64,000 nucleotides of DNA from Endozoicomonas gorgoniicola (GTDB taxonomy: Bacteria > Pseudomonadota > Gammaproteobacteria > Pseudomonadales > Endozoicomonadaceae). The notes under the pieces are model-generated. The model ran no database searches, was not told the DNA's origin, and saw only the letters and a list, made by a program, of their open reading frames with translations. The position numbers and the translations under genes are program-made. Location of the stretch: the NCBI RefSeq assembly GCF_025562715.2, contig NZ_JAPFCC010000001.1, forward strand, positions 948,501 through 1,012,500. Direction: 5' to 3'. Shown piece by piece: positions 18,514-27,671 of the stretch (position 1 is the stretch's first letter; the number at the start of each line of letters is the position of its first letter).

Positions 18514-18613
18514 ATGCTGACTCTTATTTATTAGAATGATTGCGCCCTTGAACAGGCGCAATATTTCCCAACATGTGTTTGCAAAGCAATCCTTATTGTT
18601 TTCTGCGACAATT

Positions 18614-19996
18614 CTAGTCAATCTGGTCAACGGTGCAGTAAATTTTTCCTTTGCTGAGTTGTGCGGTCACATGATCGCCGGGGGTGAGTATGGAGGCGTC
18701 CCTGATAATTTCATCGTCTTTCTGGATAATGGAATACCCCCTCGACAGTGTGGCAAGCGGGCTGACGACGTTCAGGTGTCCGGATAGCTGTTGCAGCTGG
18801 TGGTTTTGGCGTTCCAGTTTTTTCTGTATCTGGTGTTGAAGATTTTCAGACAGGTGTTCTGTTCGATGTCTTATTTTTTCAACCAGTCTGGCAGGGGATT
18901 GCTGTAGCAGCCTGCTCTGTAATTGTTGAGTGTTTGAATGCCGGTTCTGCAGGGAGATGGTCATGGCTTGCTGCAGTCGGATTTCAAGGTCGTCCAGTCG
19001 TTGATTGTGTTCCCGTAAGCGCTCTCCCGGGTGTCGTAGACGCAGACTTATATTGTCCAGTGACTGGCTGGTTGTCTGCAGTTTGTGCTGAATATGAGTG
19101 TTGAGTTTGCGGCTCAGCATATTCAGTTTGTGCAGCCACTCCTGACGATCCGGGCTGAGGATTTCGGCAGCCGCAGAAGGTGTTGGGGCTCTGTAGTCCG
19201 CCACAAAATCTGCAATAGTAAAATCAATTTCATGCCCGACAGCGCTGACAACAGGCAGTGCGCTACTGGCTATTGCCCTTGCAACGGGCTCTTCATTGAA
19301 AGGCCAGAGATCTTCCAGGGAGCCGCCGCCCCGGCCAACAATTAATACATCAAGGTCGGGCATCCGGTTAGCCAGTTTGATGGCATTCACAATATCCCTG
19401 CTGGCTTCTTTACCCTGTACGGCAGCAGGTATTACTGTCACCTTGATAGCAGGGAAGCGTCGTTTAAGTACGGCGAGAATATCTTTGATGGCCGCTCCGG
19501 TGGGGGAAGTGACCACCCCGATATGCTGGGGCAGCGTCGGAATATCTCGTTTGCGCTCAGCGCTGAATAATCCTTCACTGGCCAGTTTTGTCTTCAGCTC
19601 TTCAAAAGCCCGCTGCAGCGCTCCGGCTCCGGCTTCCTCCATATGATCTACGATTAGCTGGTAATCGCCGCGACCCTCATACAGGCTGACCCGCCCCCTG
19701 AGCAGCAGTTGCATGCCTTCGGTGGGGGTGAATTTCAAGCTGTTGTTGCGGTTTTTGAACATGGCGCAGCGTATCTGCGCACTGGAGTCTTTCAGGGTGA
19801 AATACCAGTGACCGGAGCGCGGACGTGCCAGTGCCGAAAGTTCGCCTTCTACACGCACATTGCCAAAATGCGTTTCCAGCATGCGGCGAGTACGGCTGTT
19901 CAGTTCTGTGACAGTTAGTGGGCGATGTGTTGACGATTGTGAGAACGAGTCGTCAGAGAAGTTATATAGGTTTTGACCGTGCATTGCCTGACTCAA
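18614..19996 (-). CDS. xseA: Exodeoxyribonuclease VII large subunit
   Basis: A 460-residue subunit of the nuclease that degrades single-stranded DNA from both ends. The N-terminal OB-fold domain is visible (LTVTELNSRTRRMLETHFGN, then VRVEGELSALARPRSGHWYF). The catalytic domain carries IGVVTSPTGAAIKDILAVLK, LDVLIVGRGGGSLEDLWPFN and VSAVGHEIDFTIADFVADYR. A coiled-coil region follows (about 280-400), and the C-terminus has LATLSRGYSIIQKDD. An in-frame ATG 12 bases downstream is an alternative start. The small subunit gene xseB is not in the window. Confidence 0.95.
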   Translation of the reverse strand: MSQAMHGQNLYNFSDDSFSQSSTHRPLTVTELNSRTRRMLETHFGNVRVEGELSALARPRSGHWYFTLKDSSAQIRCAMFKNRNNSLKFTPTEGMQLLLRGRVSLYEGRGDYQLIVDHMEEAGAGALQRAFEELKTKLASEGLFSAERKRDIPTLPQHIGVVTSPTGAAIKDILAVLKRRFPAIKVTVIPAAVQGKEASRDIVNAIKLANRMPDLDVLIVGRGGGSLEDLWPFNEEPVARAIASSALPVVSAVGHEIDFTIADFVADYRAPTPSAAAEILSPDRQEWLHKLNMLSRKLNTHIQHKLQTTSQSLDNISLRLRHPGERLREHNQRLDDLEIRLQQAMTISLQNRHSNTQQLQSRLLQQSPARLVEKIRHRTEHLSENLQHQIQKKLERQNHQLQQLSGHLNVVSPLATLSRGYSIIQKDDEIIRDASILTPGDHVTAQLSKGKIYCTVDQID

Positions 19997-20156
19997 GCTG
20001 AGTGGTGTTAAGGGAGTGGTTTCGGTAATCCGTCTTGCTCGCTGAAAAATAACGGAAACTACGTGGCGCTAATGCGTTATCACTAATATGTTAATTAATA
20101 CGTAATGCTTACAATTCAGACATTAACTGTTTTTTCATTTCCTGTTAAGGGTTGGT

Positions 20157-21473
20157 ATGTTTTTTATACAGCTTCTGGTCGTTTTGGCCTGCATCCTGAT
20201 TGGTGCGCGCATTGGTGGCGTTGGTCTTGGCTTGATGGGGGGCGTTGGCCTCGCCGTTCTGAGCTTTGTGTTTGGTCTGGAGCCAACCAGTCCGCCTATT
20301 GATGTCATGCTGATGATTGTCGCTGTGGTGTCTGCTGCTGCCTGTATGCAGGCGGCCGGAGGTCTGGAGTATCTGGTTCAGCTGGCTGAGAAGATTCTGC
20401 GCAAGAACCCCAAGCGTATCACCTTTATGGCACCGGCTGTTACTTACGTATTCACTATGTTTGCTGGTACTGGCCATGTTGCCTACTCTGTGTTGCCGGT
20501 TATCGCTGAAGTATCCCGCCGTACCGGGGTTCGTCCGGAGCGTCCTCTGTCCATGGCAGTGATTGCCTCCCAGGTGGGGATTGTTGCCAGCCCGATTGCT
20601 GCGGCTACTGTTGCGCTGCTGGGTTTCCTGGCTGACTTTGATATTACTCTGGCTGGCATTCTGAGTGTTACCATTCCTTCCACTGCTATTGGTCTGGGCC
20701 TTGCGTCTCTGGTGACTAACAAGCTGGGTAAAGAGCTGAAGGATGATCCTGAGTTCCTGAAACGTATGCAGGACCCTGCTTTCCGCGCGAAAATGGAAGA
20801 GGAAGGTGGTGAGCTGGTCAGCGAACTGAAGCCGGGGGCTAAAAAGTCTGTTGGGCTCTTCCTGCTGGCCGCTGTAGCGGTTGTCATGATGGGTGCTTTC
20901 CCGTCTTTGCGACCTGTTTTTGAGTCCGGTGCAAGAATGGGGATGGCGCATACTATTGAGATCATCATGCTGTGCGCAGGTACTGCTATTGTTGCTGTTT
21001 GTCGTGTTGACATTGCTGAAGTCACTCGTGGTGATGTGTTCATTGCCGGTATGCGTGCAGTCATCGCGATCTTTGGTATTGCCTGGCTGGGTAATACTTT
21101 CTTTGGTGCCCATGATGCCATGCTCAAGTCTGGTATTGGTGAAATGGTGAGTATGTACCCATGGGCATTTGCGATTGCCCTGTTCGTACTGTCTGTCATG
21201 GTGAACAGCCAGGGAGCAACCACGACGGCCCTGATGCCTCTGGGTGTTGCCCTGGGGCTGCCGGCTCCGGCTTTGATTGCCATGTTCCCGGCGGTAAACG
21301 GTTATTTCTTTGTGCCCAACTACGGTCCGATCATTGCTGCCATCGATTTTGACAGTACTGGTACCACTAAGATCGGTAAGTATGTGTTTAATCACAGCTT
21401 TATGTTGCCGGGGCTGATGTCTATTAGTTTCTCTGTTGCTGCTGGTTTTGTGATTTCCGGGATTGTTCTGTAA
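20157..21473 (+). CDS. Anaerobic C4-dicarboxylate transporter (DcuA/DcuB family)
   Basis: A 438-residue inner-membrane protein with about 10-12 hydrophobic segments. Dcu carriers exchange fumarate, malate or aspartate for succinate during fumarate respiration, or import aspartate. Sequence hallmarks: GGVGLGLMGGVGLAVLSFVF, TYVFTMFAGTGHVAYSVLPV, RPERPLSMAVIASQVGIVAS and VNGYFFVPNYGPIIAAIDFD. Length fits DcuA/DcuB. Choosing between A and B from sequence alone is unsafe. The ATG at 20157 has TAAGGG 6 bases upstream. A strong terminator follows, and a group II intron is inserted right after that. Confidence 0.9.
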   Translation: MFFIQLLVVLACILIGARIGGVGLGLMGGVGLAVLSFVFGLEPTSPPIDVMLMIVAVVSAAACMQAAGGLEYLVQLAEKILRKNPKRITFMAPAVTYVFTMFAGTGHVAYSVLPVIAEVSRRTGVRPERPLSMAVIASQVGIVASPIAAATVALLGFLADFDITLAGILSVTIPSTAIGLGLASLVTNKLGKELKDDPEFLKRMQDPAFRAKMEEEGGELVSELKPGAKKSVGLFLLAAVAVVMMGAFPSLRPVFESGARMGMAHTIEIIMLCAGTAIVAVCRVDIAEVTRGDVFIAGMRAVIAIFGIAWLGNTFFGAHDAMLKSGIGEMVSMYPWAFAIALFVLSVMVNSQGATTTALMPLGVALGLPAPALIAMFPAVNGYFFVPNYGPIIAAIDFDSTGTTKIGKYVFNHSFMLPGLMSISFSVAAGFVISGIVL

Positions 21474-21509
21474 CCATCTGATCTAAAAAAAGAAGTTATA
21501 GAACTCTGA

Positions 21510-21539
21510 AAAACCGCAGCTGATAAGTTGCGGTTTTTT
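21510..21539 (+). terminator. Rho-independent terminator of the dcu gene
   Basis: AAAACCGCA...TGCGGTTTTTT forms a GC-centred stem ending in a run of T. It lies about 35 bases after the dcu stop and directly abuts the group II intron. Confidence 0.9.
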
Positions 21540-22268
21540 GTTTGCCCAGCGAAGCGGGCAAACCTGTCAGGCTGAAAGAAGCCTGAGCCGCCCCGACTGA
21601 GGGGAAGGCAATCTGAATGGCAAGGGCGTAACTGGCCAACGGTTGGGTCTGAAGGAAGCCATAGGAAGTCAGAGGTACACAGCGCAAGCGAACCTGATTC
21701 GGCAGGTTGGGAGCGGCAAGCGTGCGAAATAGCGCAAAGCCCGATACTCAGTCAGTCCCAACTCTGTGCTTGAGGGTGGCATTTCTGACAGGGAACCGTT
21801 TAGTAACTGGGGAAGCCTGGCATCAATCTCTGAATCTCAGGGGCTGTTATCGCAAGAGGAAACTCAAGGGTAACAGTGGTGTGAGGTGGCAGATGATCCT
21901 GTAGTAGTGATGAAATTCCGGCCTGTGAAGGCGGGTAACCGTTCGGAGGGCAAAACCGGAATGACTACAGCCAGAGTGACTGTAGGGCATGTGTCGTCAA
22001 AAGCGGCAGATGTTGCGAAGGGGTGAAGCATTCTTAAAGAACAGTCAGACCGCAGGAATGACACTGTGAGCGCACAAGCTGCCTGACGAGGCAGGACATC
22101 TTCGGCTGGTGAGGTTGGGAACAATCCTGCTAAAAGAAAGAGCCGCGCTCGGGAGTAAAGGACAGGTAGCAGGTAGATTGCCTTGAGCCAGAACGCCTGT
22201 GAATGTCCATGAAGAATCCGGCCACAGTAGAAGGATGGCGCAATCTGTCTGTCGTGAGACAGTAACTG

Positions 22269-23534
22269 ATGAGAGTATATTATAGCCTGTATGGGCGCTT
22301 GCTGACGATGGAAGCGCTTTACAACGGATTCAAAAAGGTATGGAAAGCGAAAGGTGCGGCCGGAATAGATGGGCAGAGCCTGAGCGACTACGCCTCGAAT
22401 CTGCGTGGTAATCTTGAACAGTTACTGCTTGAATTGCGGGAAAAGCGCTACAAACCGCTACCGGTAAAGCGTGTAGAAATCGACAAAGAAGACGGTGGAA
22501 AGCGTCTGCTGGGAATCCCCGCAGTAAAAGACCGAATCGTCCAACAAGCACTTCTAAATATCCTGACCCCGATCTTTGATCCGGACTTCCACCCGTCCAG
22601 CTATGGGTACAGACCGAATCGAAGCTGCCATCAAGCCATTACCAAGGCGACCCTGTTCATACGGAAGTACGACAGACGCTGGGTGGTGGACATGGACTTG
22701 TCCAAATGCTTTGACCGACTCGACCACGAGTTAATTCTCAAGGCGTTCAGGCACAAAGTGGCAGATGGAAGCATCCTGAACCTGATCAGAATGTTCCTGA
22801 AAAGCGGGGTGATGGTTGGCTATCAACTGGAAGCCACGGAAACAGGCAGTCCACAGGGCGGAGTGATCAGTCCCTTAATCTCAAACGTCTATCTTGATGC
22901 GTTTGATCAGGAAATGATGCGACGCAAGCACAGGATTGTCCGCTATGCGGACGATATCCTGATTCTGTGTGGCTCCAAAGCAGCGGCAGAAAACGCTCTG
23001 AAAGTGGCGACCAAAGTACTGGAGCAAGACCTGAAACTGACGGTCAACCAGAATAAAACACACATAGCCCATAGCGGCGAGGGTGTGAAATTTCTGGGAG
23101 TTGAAATCCTGAGCAGCTATACGCGCATACAGGAAAAGAAGCTCAACGCACTGAAAGCAAAGGTAAAGCGAATCACGAAAAGGAATCGGGGAACGAACCT
23201 TGAAGGAGTAATCCGAGAACTGAACCCTGTGATACGAGGATTTGCTAATTACTTCAGGATAGCGAACTGTAGTCGTGAATTAAAACGGCTGACAGGATGG
23301 ATGAGGCGCAGGCTGAGATGTTTACAACTGAAACAGTGGAAGAAACCAGCGAAGCTGCATCGTCGGCTGAAGCAACTGGGTTACAAGCCACCATTTAAGT
23401 ACATCAAAATGCGTTCATGGAGAAATGCGTGCAGTCCCCTGTCGCATTTAGCCATGCCGAACAACTGGTTCAATGAGATAAAGTTGTTCAATTTGGAAGG
23501 CGTTAAAACGGGCGTTCTTGCCCCTTATTGTTAA
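22269..23534 (+). CDS. ltrA: Group II intron reverse transcriptase/maturase
   Basis: A 421-residue intron-encoded protein. RT blocks run from about residue 20 (FKKVWKAKGAAGIDGQSLSD) through LLGIPAVKDRIVQQALLNIL, YGYRPNRSCHQAI, the first aspartate in WVVDMDLSKCFDRLDHE, GSPQGGVISPLISNVYLD and the catalytic RYADD box at about 225. The maturase domain (GIIM) follows (LEGVIRELNPVIRGFANYF; LRCLQLKQWKKPAKLHRRL). There is no HNH endonuclease domain. The start at 22269 lacks a clear ribosome site; the ATG at 22308 is an alternative. Intact, so splicing and mobility are plausible. Confidence 0.93.
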   Translation: MRVYYSLYGRLLTMEALYNGFKKVWKAKGAAGIDGQSLSDYASNLRGNLEQLLLELREKRYKPLPVKRVEIDKEDGGKRLLGIPAVKDRIVQQALLNILTPIFDPDFHPSSYGYRPNRSCHQAITKATLFIRKYDRRWVVDMDLSKCFDRLDHELILKAFRHKVADGSILNLIRMFLKSGVMVGYQLEATETGSPQGGVISPLISNVYLDAFDQEMMRRKHRIVRYADDILILCGSKAAAENALKVATKVLEQDLKLTVNQNKTHIAHSGEGVKFLGVEILSSYTRIQEKKLNALKAKVKRITKRNRGTNLEGVIRELNPVIRGFANYFRIANCSRELKRLTGWMRRRLRCLQLKQWKKPAKLHRRLKQLGYKPPFKYIKMRSWRNACSPLSHLAMPNNWFNEIKLFNLEGVKTGVLAPYC

Positions 23535-23550
23535 GGGATAGAGAGTGCAG

Positions 23551-23581
23551 GAGCCGTGTACGAGGTCCGTACGCACGGTTC
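23551..23581 (+). ncRNA. Group II intron domain V
   Basis: The conserved catalytic hairpin starts GAGCCGTGTACGAGG and closes with TCCGTACGCACGGTTC. It carries the AGC-containing strand and a bulge before the distal stem, as expected for domain V. It lies 17 bases after the maturase stop. Confidence 0.85.
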
Positions 23582-23673
23582 TGTGGGAAGGACGGGGCAA
23601 TAGCCCCGCCTTACCTAATGTGTTGGCATTCGAATAATTTAAAGGTATTCTGCGTGTGATAGGAATGCGGACT

Positions 23674-23701
23674 GCGGTAAAATCCCAGAAATTTTATCCG
23701 C
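23674..23701. promoter_or_regulatory. Inverted repeat in the guaB upstream region
   Basis: GCGGTAAAAT (23674-23683) and ATTTTATCCGC (23691-23701) form an imperfect inverted repeat 35 bases before the guaB start. It could overlap the guaB promoter (TAAAAT resembles a -10 box) or bind a regulator. No experimental basis. Confidence 0.35.
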
Positions 23702-23735
23702 GATTTTTATCAACGTACTGGATTGGTAACAGGTA

Positions 23736-25205
23736 ATGCTGAGAATTGCCCAAGAAGCCCTCACCTTCGATGATGTCCTGCTTTTGCCAGGTTACTCCGA
23801 AGTTCTCCCGAAAGATGTTTCCCTCAAGACCCGCCTGACCCGTGACATTGAACTGAATATTCCACTGATCTCTGCTGCTATGGATACCGTTACTGAGGCC
23901 CGTCTGGCGATTGCCATGGCCCAGGAAGGTGGTATTGGCATCATTCACAAGAATATGACTATCGCCCAGCAGGCCAACGAGGTCCGTAAGGTTAAGAAAC
24001 ATGAAAGTGGCGTGGTGAAAGACCCGATCACTATCGACTCATCAGCTACAGTGCGTGATCTGCTGGAGCTGACCGGCAAGCATAAAATTTCCGGTGTGCC
24101 GGTGCTGGATGGCGATGATCTGGTGGGTATTGTCACCAGTCGTGACGTGCGTTTTGTCTCTGATCTGGACAAAATCGTTTCCCAGATCATGACGCCAAAA
24201 GACCGCCTGGTGACGGTGCTGGAAGGCACTGACCAGGAAACGGTTCGCAAACTGCTGCACAAGCATCGTATTGAAAAAGTGCTGGTGGTCAATGACCGCT
24301 TTGGTCTGGTGGGCATGATGACCGTTAAGGATATCAAAAAAGCCCAGGACTACCCTCTGGCCAGTAAAGATGATCATGGCCAGTTGCGTGTGGGGGCTGC
24401 GGTTGGTACCGGACCTGAAACCCCTGAGCGTGTGGCAGCACTGGTGGATGCCGGTGTTGACGTGGTGATTGTTGATACCGCCCATGGTCATTCCAGAGGC
24501 GTGATTGAGCGTGTTCGCTGGGTTAAGGAAACGTATCCACACGTTCAGGTGATTGGTGGGAATATCGCCACCGGCGCTGCAGCGCGAGCGCTGGCGGATG
24601 CTGGTGCAGACGGTGTCAAGGTCGGTATCGGGCCGGGTTCTATCTGTACCACCCGTATTGTTACCGGCATTGGTGTACCACAGATTTCAGCGGTGGCTAA
24701 TGTGGTTGAAGCCCTGAAAGATACCAATGTTCCTGTGATTGCCGACGGCGGTATCCGCTTCTCCGGCGATCTTGCCAAGGCAATTGTTGCCGGTGCCAGT
24801 ACCGTTATGCTTGGCAGTATGCTGGCGGGTACCGAGGAAGCGCCGGGTGAAGTTGAATTGTTTCAGGGTCGAAGCTATAAGGCCTACCGTGGTATGGGGT
24901 CTCTGGGTGCTATGGGGCAGGCTTCCGGCTCCAGTGACCGATACTTCCAGAGTACTGAGGATGGTGCTGAAAAGCTGGTACCTGAAGGTATTGAAGGTCG
25001 TGTGCCTTATAAGGGGCCATTGAGCGCCATCATTCATCAGATGGTGGGCGGTCTGCGCGCTGCCATGGGGTATACCGGTTCTGCCGACATCCACACCATG
25101 CGCTCTGTACCGGAGTTTGTTCGTGTAACCAATGCCGGTATGAAGGAGTCTCACGTACACGATGTAACGATTACCAAAGAAGCGCCAAATTATCGTGTCG
25201 GCTGA
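23736..25205 (+). CDS. guaB: IMP dehydrogenase
   Basis: A 489-residue enzyme that oxidises IMP to XMP with NAD, the committed step to GMP. The catalytic barrel begins MLRIAQEALTFDDVLLLPGY. Two CBS domains are inserted at about residues 92-205 (MTPKDRLVTVLEGTDQETVR). The active-site loop GPGSICTTRIVTG carries the nucleophile C304, and the flap contains YRGMGSLGAM. Length matches the family. It precedes guaA as in the usual gua operon, but a terminator lies between them. Confidence 0.97.
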   Translation: MLRIAQEALTFDDVLLLPGYSEVLPKDVSLKTRLTRDIELNIPLISAAMDTVTEARLAIAMAQEGGIGIIHKNMTIAQQANEVRKVKKHESGVVKDPITIDSSATVRDLLELTGKHKISGVPVLDGDDLVGIVTSRDVRFVSDLDKIVSQIMTPKDRLVTVLEGTDQETVRKLLHKHRIEKVLVVNDRFGLVGMMTVKDIKKAQDYPLASKDDHGQLRVGAAVGTGPETPERVAALVDAGVDVVIVDTAHGHSRGVIERVRWVKETYPHVQVIGGNIATGAAARALADAGADGVKVGIGPGSICTTRIVTGIGVPQISAVANVVEALKDTNVPVIADGGIRFSGDLAKAIVAGASTVMLGSMLAGTEEAPGEVELFQGRSYKAYRGMGSLGAMGQASGSSDRYFQSTEDGAEKLVPEGIEGRVPYKGPLSAIIHQMVGGLRAAMGYTGSADIHTMRSVPEFVRVTNAGMKESHVHDVTITKEAPNYRVG

Positions 25206-25224
25206 TATGTAGCCTGTTAAAAAT

Positions 25225-25257
25225 GAACAGTCGGATTTTTATCCGGCTGTTCTGTTT
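25225..25257 (+). terminator. Terminator between guaB and guaA
   Basis: Arms GAACAGTCGGAT (25225-25236) and ATCCGGCTGTTC (25241-25252) pair with one G-T mismatch and are followed by TGTTTTTAG. It lies 20 bases after guaB, so part of guaA transcription may need its own promoter. Confidence 0.8.
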
Positions 25258-25350
25258 TTAGTTTCCATAAACTTTTTGTTTCTATAAACAATGAAAATGG
25301 CTGACTGATAGCGCAGCATTTTCTTTTGCCCAAGGCTGTTTGAGAAGACT

Positions 25351-26952
25351 ATGTCTAACGCGATGTCTAACGCAAAGTCCAAGGATATTCACGCTGAACG
25401 AATTCTGATTCTGGATTTCGGTTCTCAGTACACGCAGCTGATTGCCCGTCGTGTGCGGGAAATCGGTGTTTACTGTGAGCTGCATCCGTTTGATATGGAT
25501 GAACAGAAAATCCGCGAATTCGCCCCTAAAGCTGTGATTCTGTCCGGTGGTCCTGAATCCGTTACCGGTGATGACTCGCCTCGAGCGCCTGATGTTGTTT
25601 TTGACCTGGGTGTGCCAGTTCTGGGTATTTGCTATGGCATGCAGACCATGGCAGAGCAGATGGGCGGCAAGGTGTCCACTTCCAACCTGCGTGAGTTTGG
25701 TTACGCCCAGGTGACACTGGAAGAGAAAACCCGCCTTTTTGAAGGTATTGAAGATCACATCTGTGATCACGGTCGCATGAGTCTGGATGTATGGATGAGT
25801 CATGGCGATAAAGTCAGTGAGCTGCCGGAAGGTTTCGTTCTCGCAGCTTCTACCGACTCCTGCCCGATTGCTGCCATGGCCTGTGACGATAAGCGATTCT
25901 ACGGCATTCAGTTCCACCCTGAAGTGACCCACACCAAACAGGGCTACCGCATTCTTGAGCGTTTTGTGGTGGATATTGCTGGTTGTGAAAAGCTGTGGAC
26001 TCCGGGGCAGATTATCGAAGACGCTATTGCCCGTGTGCGTGAGCAGGTGGGTGATAAGCAGGTGCTGCTGGGGCTATCCGGTGGTGTTGACTCCAGTGTG
26101 GTAGCAGCACTGCTGCACAAGGCAATTGGCGATCAGCTGGTCTGTGTATTTGTTGACAACGGTCTGTTGCGCCTGCATGAAGGTGACCAGGTAATGTCCA
26201 TGTTTTCTGAAAACATGGGTGTGCGCGTGATTCGTGCCGACTCTGAAGACCTGTTTCTGGGCAAGCTGAAAGGTGTGGATGAGCCGGAAGCCAAGCGCAA
26301 AATTATCGGTAACACCTTTATTGAGGTGTTTGATGAACAGGCGACGGCGCTGGATGGTATTGAGTTTCTGGCACAGGGTACCATCTATCCGGACGTGATT
26401 GAGTCTGCCGGTGCTGAAAGTGGCAAGGCGCATGTGATCAAGTCCCACCATAATGTGGGCGGCCTGCCGGAAGAGATGAAGATGGAGCTGGTTGAGCCAC
26501 TGCGTGAATTGTTCAAGGACGAAGTGCGCAAGATTGGTCTGGAGCTGGGTCTGCCTTACGACATGGTGTACCGTCATCCGTTCCCTGGTCCGGGCCTGGG
26601 TGTGCGAGTGCTGGGTGAAGTTAAGAAAGAATACTGTGACATCCTGCGTAAAGCCGATGCCATCTTTATTGAAGAACTGCGCAAGGCGGACTGGTACCAC
26701 AAGACCAGCCAGGCGTTTGCTGTATTTCTGCCTGTAAAGTCTGTAGGTGTGGTGGGTGACGGTCGTCGCTACGAATACGTTATTGCCCTGCGTGCTGTTG
26801 AAACCGTTGACTTTATGACGGCTCGCTGGGCGCATTTGCCTTATGAGCTGCTGGAAAAAGTGTCGGGTCGTATCATCAACGAAATTGAGCACGTTTCCCG
26901 TGTGACCTATGACGTATCCAGCAAGCCGCCTGCAACTATTGAGTGGGAGTAA
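25351..26952 (+). CDS. guaA: GMP synthase (glutamine-hydrolysing)
   Basis: A 533-residue enzyme that converts XMP to GMP using glutamine and ATP. The N-terminal class I amidotransferase domain has the nucleophile C94 in GICYGMQTM and the triad histidine/glutamate in GIQFHPEVTHT. The ATP-pyrophosphatase domain has the PP-loop SGGVDSS (about residues 243-249). The dimerisation domain ends PPATIEWE. The first 14 residues (MSNAMSNAKSKDIHA) are not conserved; the start could also be the second ATG. A strong terminator lies about 100 bases after it. Confidence 0.97.
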   Translation: MSNAMSNAKSKDIHAERILILDFGSQYTQLIARRVREIGVYCELHPFDMDEQKIREFAPKAVILSGGPESVTGDDSPRAPDVVFDLGVPVLGICYGMQTMAEQMGGKVSTSNLREFGYAQVTLEEKTRLFEGIEDHICDHGRMSLDVWMSHGDKVSELPEGFVLAASTDSCPIAAMACDDKRFYGIQFHPEVTHTKQGYRILERFVVDIAGCEKLWTPGQIIEDAIARVREQVGDKQVLLGLSGGVDSSVVAALLHKAIGDQLVCVFVDNGLLRLHEGDQVMSMFSENMGVRVIRADSEDLFLGKLKGVDEPEAKRKIIGNTFIEVFDEQATALDGIEFLAQGTIYPDVIESAGAESGKAHVIKSHHNVGGLPEEMKMELVEPLRELFKDEVRKIGLELGLPYDMVYRHPFPGPGLGVRVLGEVKKEYCDILRKADAIFIEELRKADWYHKTSQAFAVFLPVKSVGVVGDGRRYEYVIALRAVETVDFMTARWAHLPYELLEKVSGRIINEIEHVSRVTYDVSSKPPATIEWE

Positions 26953-26957
26953 TATTT

Positions 26958-27010
26958 CGCTGCTCGCTGTTCGCTGTATGAGCAGCTAATAGCCAGAAGC
27001 TAAAAGCCTT
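26958..27010. repeat. Dispersed intergenic repeat (heptamer plus AATAGCCA block)
   Basis: CGCTGCTCGCTGTTCGCTGT is followed by CTAATAGCCAGAAGCTAAAA. The same pairing of GCTGTNN heptamers and an AATAGCCA..AGCTAAAAGCC block recurs at 43085-43138. Related GCTGTCC heptamers occur at 37727-37768. Confidence 0.6.
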
Positions 27011-27050
27011 TAGCCTTTGATTGCTGCACCCTGAGTTGCGCTAATCCATA

Positions 27051-27088
27051 AAAAAATCCCCCGTTATCCTGTATGGCGGGGATTTTTT
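27051..27088. terminator. Terminator after guaA
   Basis: AAAAAATCCCC (27051-27061) pairs with GGGGATTTTTT (27078-27088). The A-run before and T-run after make it usable from both strands. About 100 bases after the guaA stop. Confidence 0.9.
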
Positions 27089-27311
27089 GTAAAAAATGGT
27101 TAAAAAACATAACTTTACGAAACTTTTAGCTGAAAAATTGATCTATTACAGGGAATGAAAGAAGTTTTTATGTTGAGCCGGTTGTCAGGCTGCTATCAGT
27201 GTGCATAATAGTCTTTCATCAGCAGTGGCGCGTGGCAGGAAGCTTCGCTAAGTCACTGCCTGTGATCCTCTTAAACGAGAAACTCTCAAACGAGAAACTC
27301 TTAAACGAAGA

Positions 27312-27492
27312 AGTAGAGGCGCACTATTTTAATAGTAATCCGGAGTAGGGTGACTCCGTTGGTTGAGCTTCTCAGCCAGTAAGCCGGATGAAAGGAAAAA
27401 GTGCCGAAGTGGGTACGAGTGTCATATCTACCCGCTGGTGGTGCATCGAAGAGGTGTATCACTGTCACGGTTTTGAACTGTGGAGAGCTACT
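27312..27492 (+). promoter_or_regulatory. Lysine riboswitch (L-box) aptamer
   Basis: The leader shows the conserved lysine-aptamer pieces in order: AGTAGAGGCGC at the 5' side of the closing stem, AATAGTAATCCGGAG, GGATGAAAGGAAAAAGTGCC followed by GAAGTGGG (the GAAAGG..GCCGAAG signature), and GAGAGCTACT closing the stem. It precedes an NhaC-family transporter gene by about 150-180 bases; such transporters (LysW) are known lysine-riboswitch targets in gammaproteobacteria. I see no clear T-run terminator after it, so control may act on translation. The 27090-27311 stretch upstream should contain the promoter, and includes a repeated AAACGAGAAACTCT stretch. Confidence 0.85.
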
Positions 27493-27671
27493 GGAAGTCT
27501 GTGTGAGCTGACCCGTTAAACGGTTGGGAATTTACACAACAGAAGTATGAACTGATCTGTTCTGCTCCTTATCCAACTGCCTCCTGATCTGACACCTGCA
27601 AGTCAAACTGAATAACAGCCTGTTAAGGATAACGGCCGTATGAAATGACTTGTTATTACGAGATCAGTTTT

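Larger units (their letters stand above)
21540..23619 (+). mobile_element. Group II intron, probably class C
   Basis: About 2080 bases. The proposed 5' end GTTTGCCC pairs with GGGCAAAC to make the first hairpin; the exact first base is uncertain, as group II introns usually begin GUGYG. A structured ~700-base leader precedes the reverse-transcriptase gene. Domain V is recognisable at 23551-23581 (GAGCCGTGTACGAG...CGCACGGTTC), followed by a domain-VI-like hairpin (ACGGGGC aata GCCCCG) and CCTTACCTAAT. Insertion straight after an intrinsic terminator and an encoded protein lacking an endonuclease domain both fit class C introns. It sits between dcu and guaB and breaks no gene. Confidence 0.88.

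Noticed and set aside
20145..21395. A 416-codon minus-strand frame opposite the dcu transporter gene
   Set aside because: The dcu frame carries clear family motifs and membrane segments. The antisense protein is a His/Gln/Asn/Thr-rich shadow.
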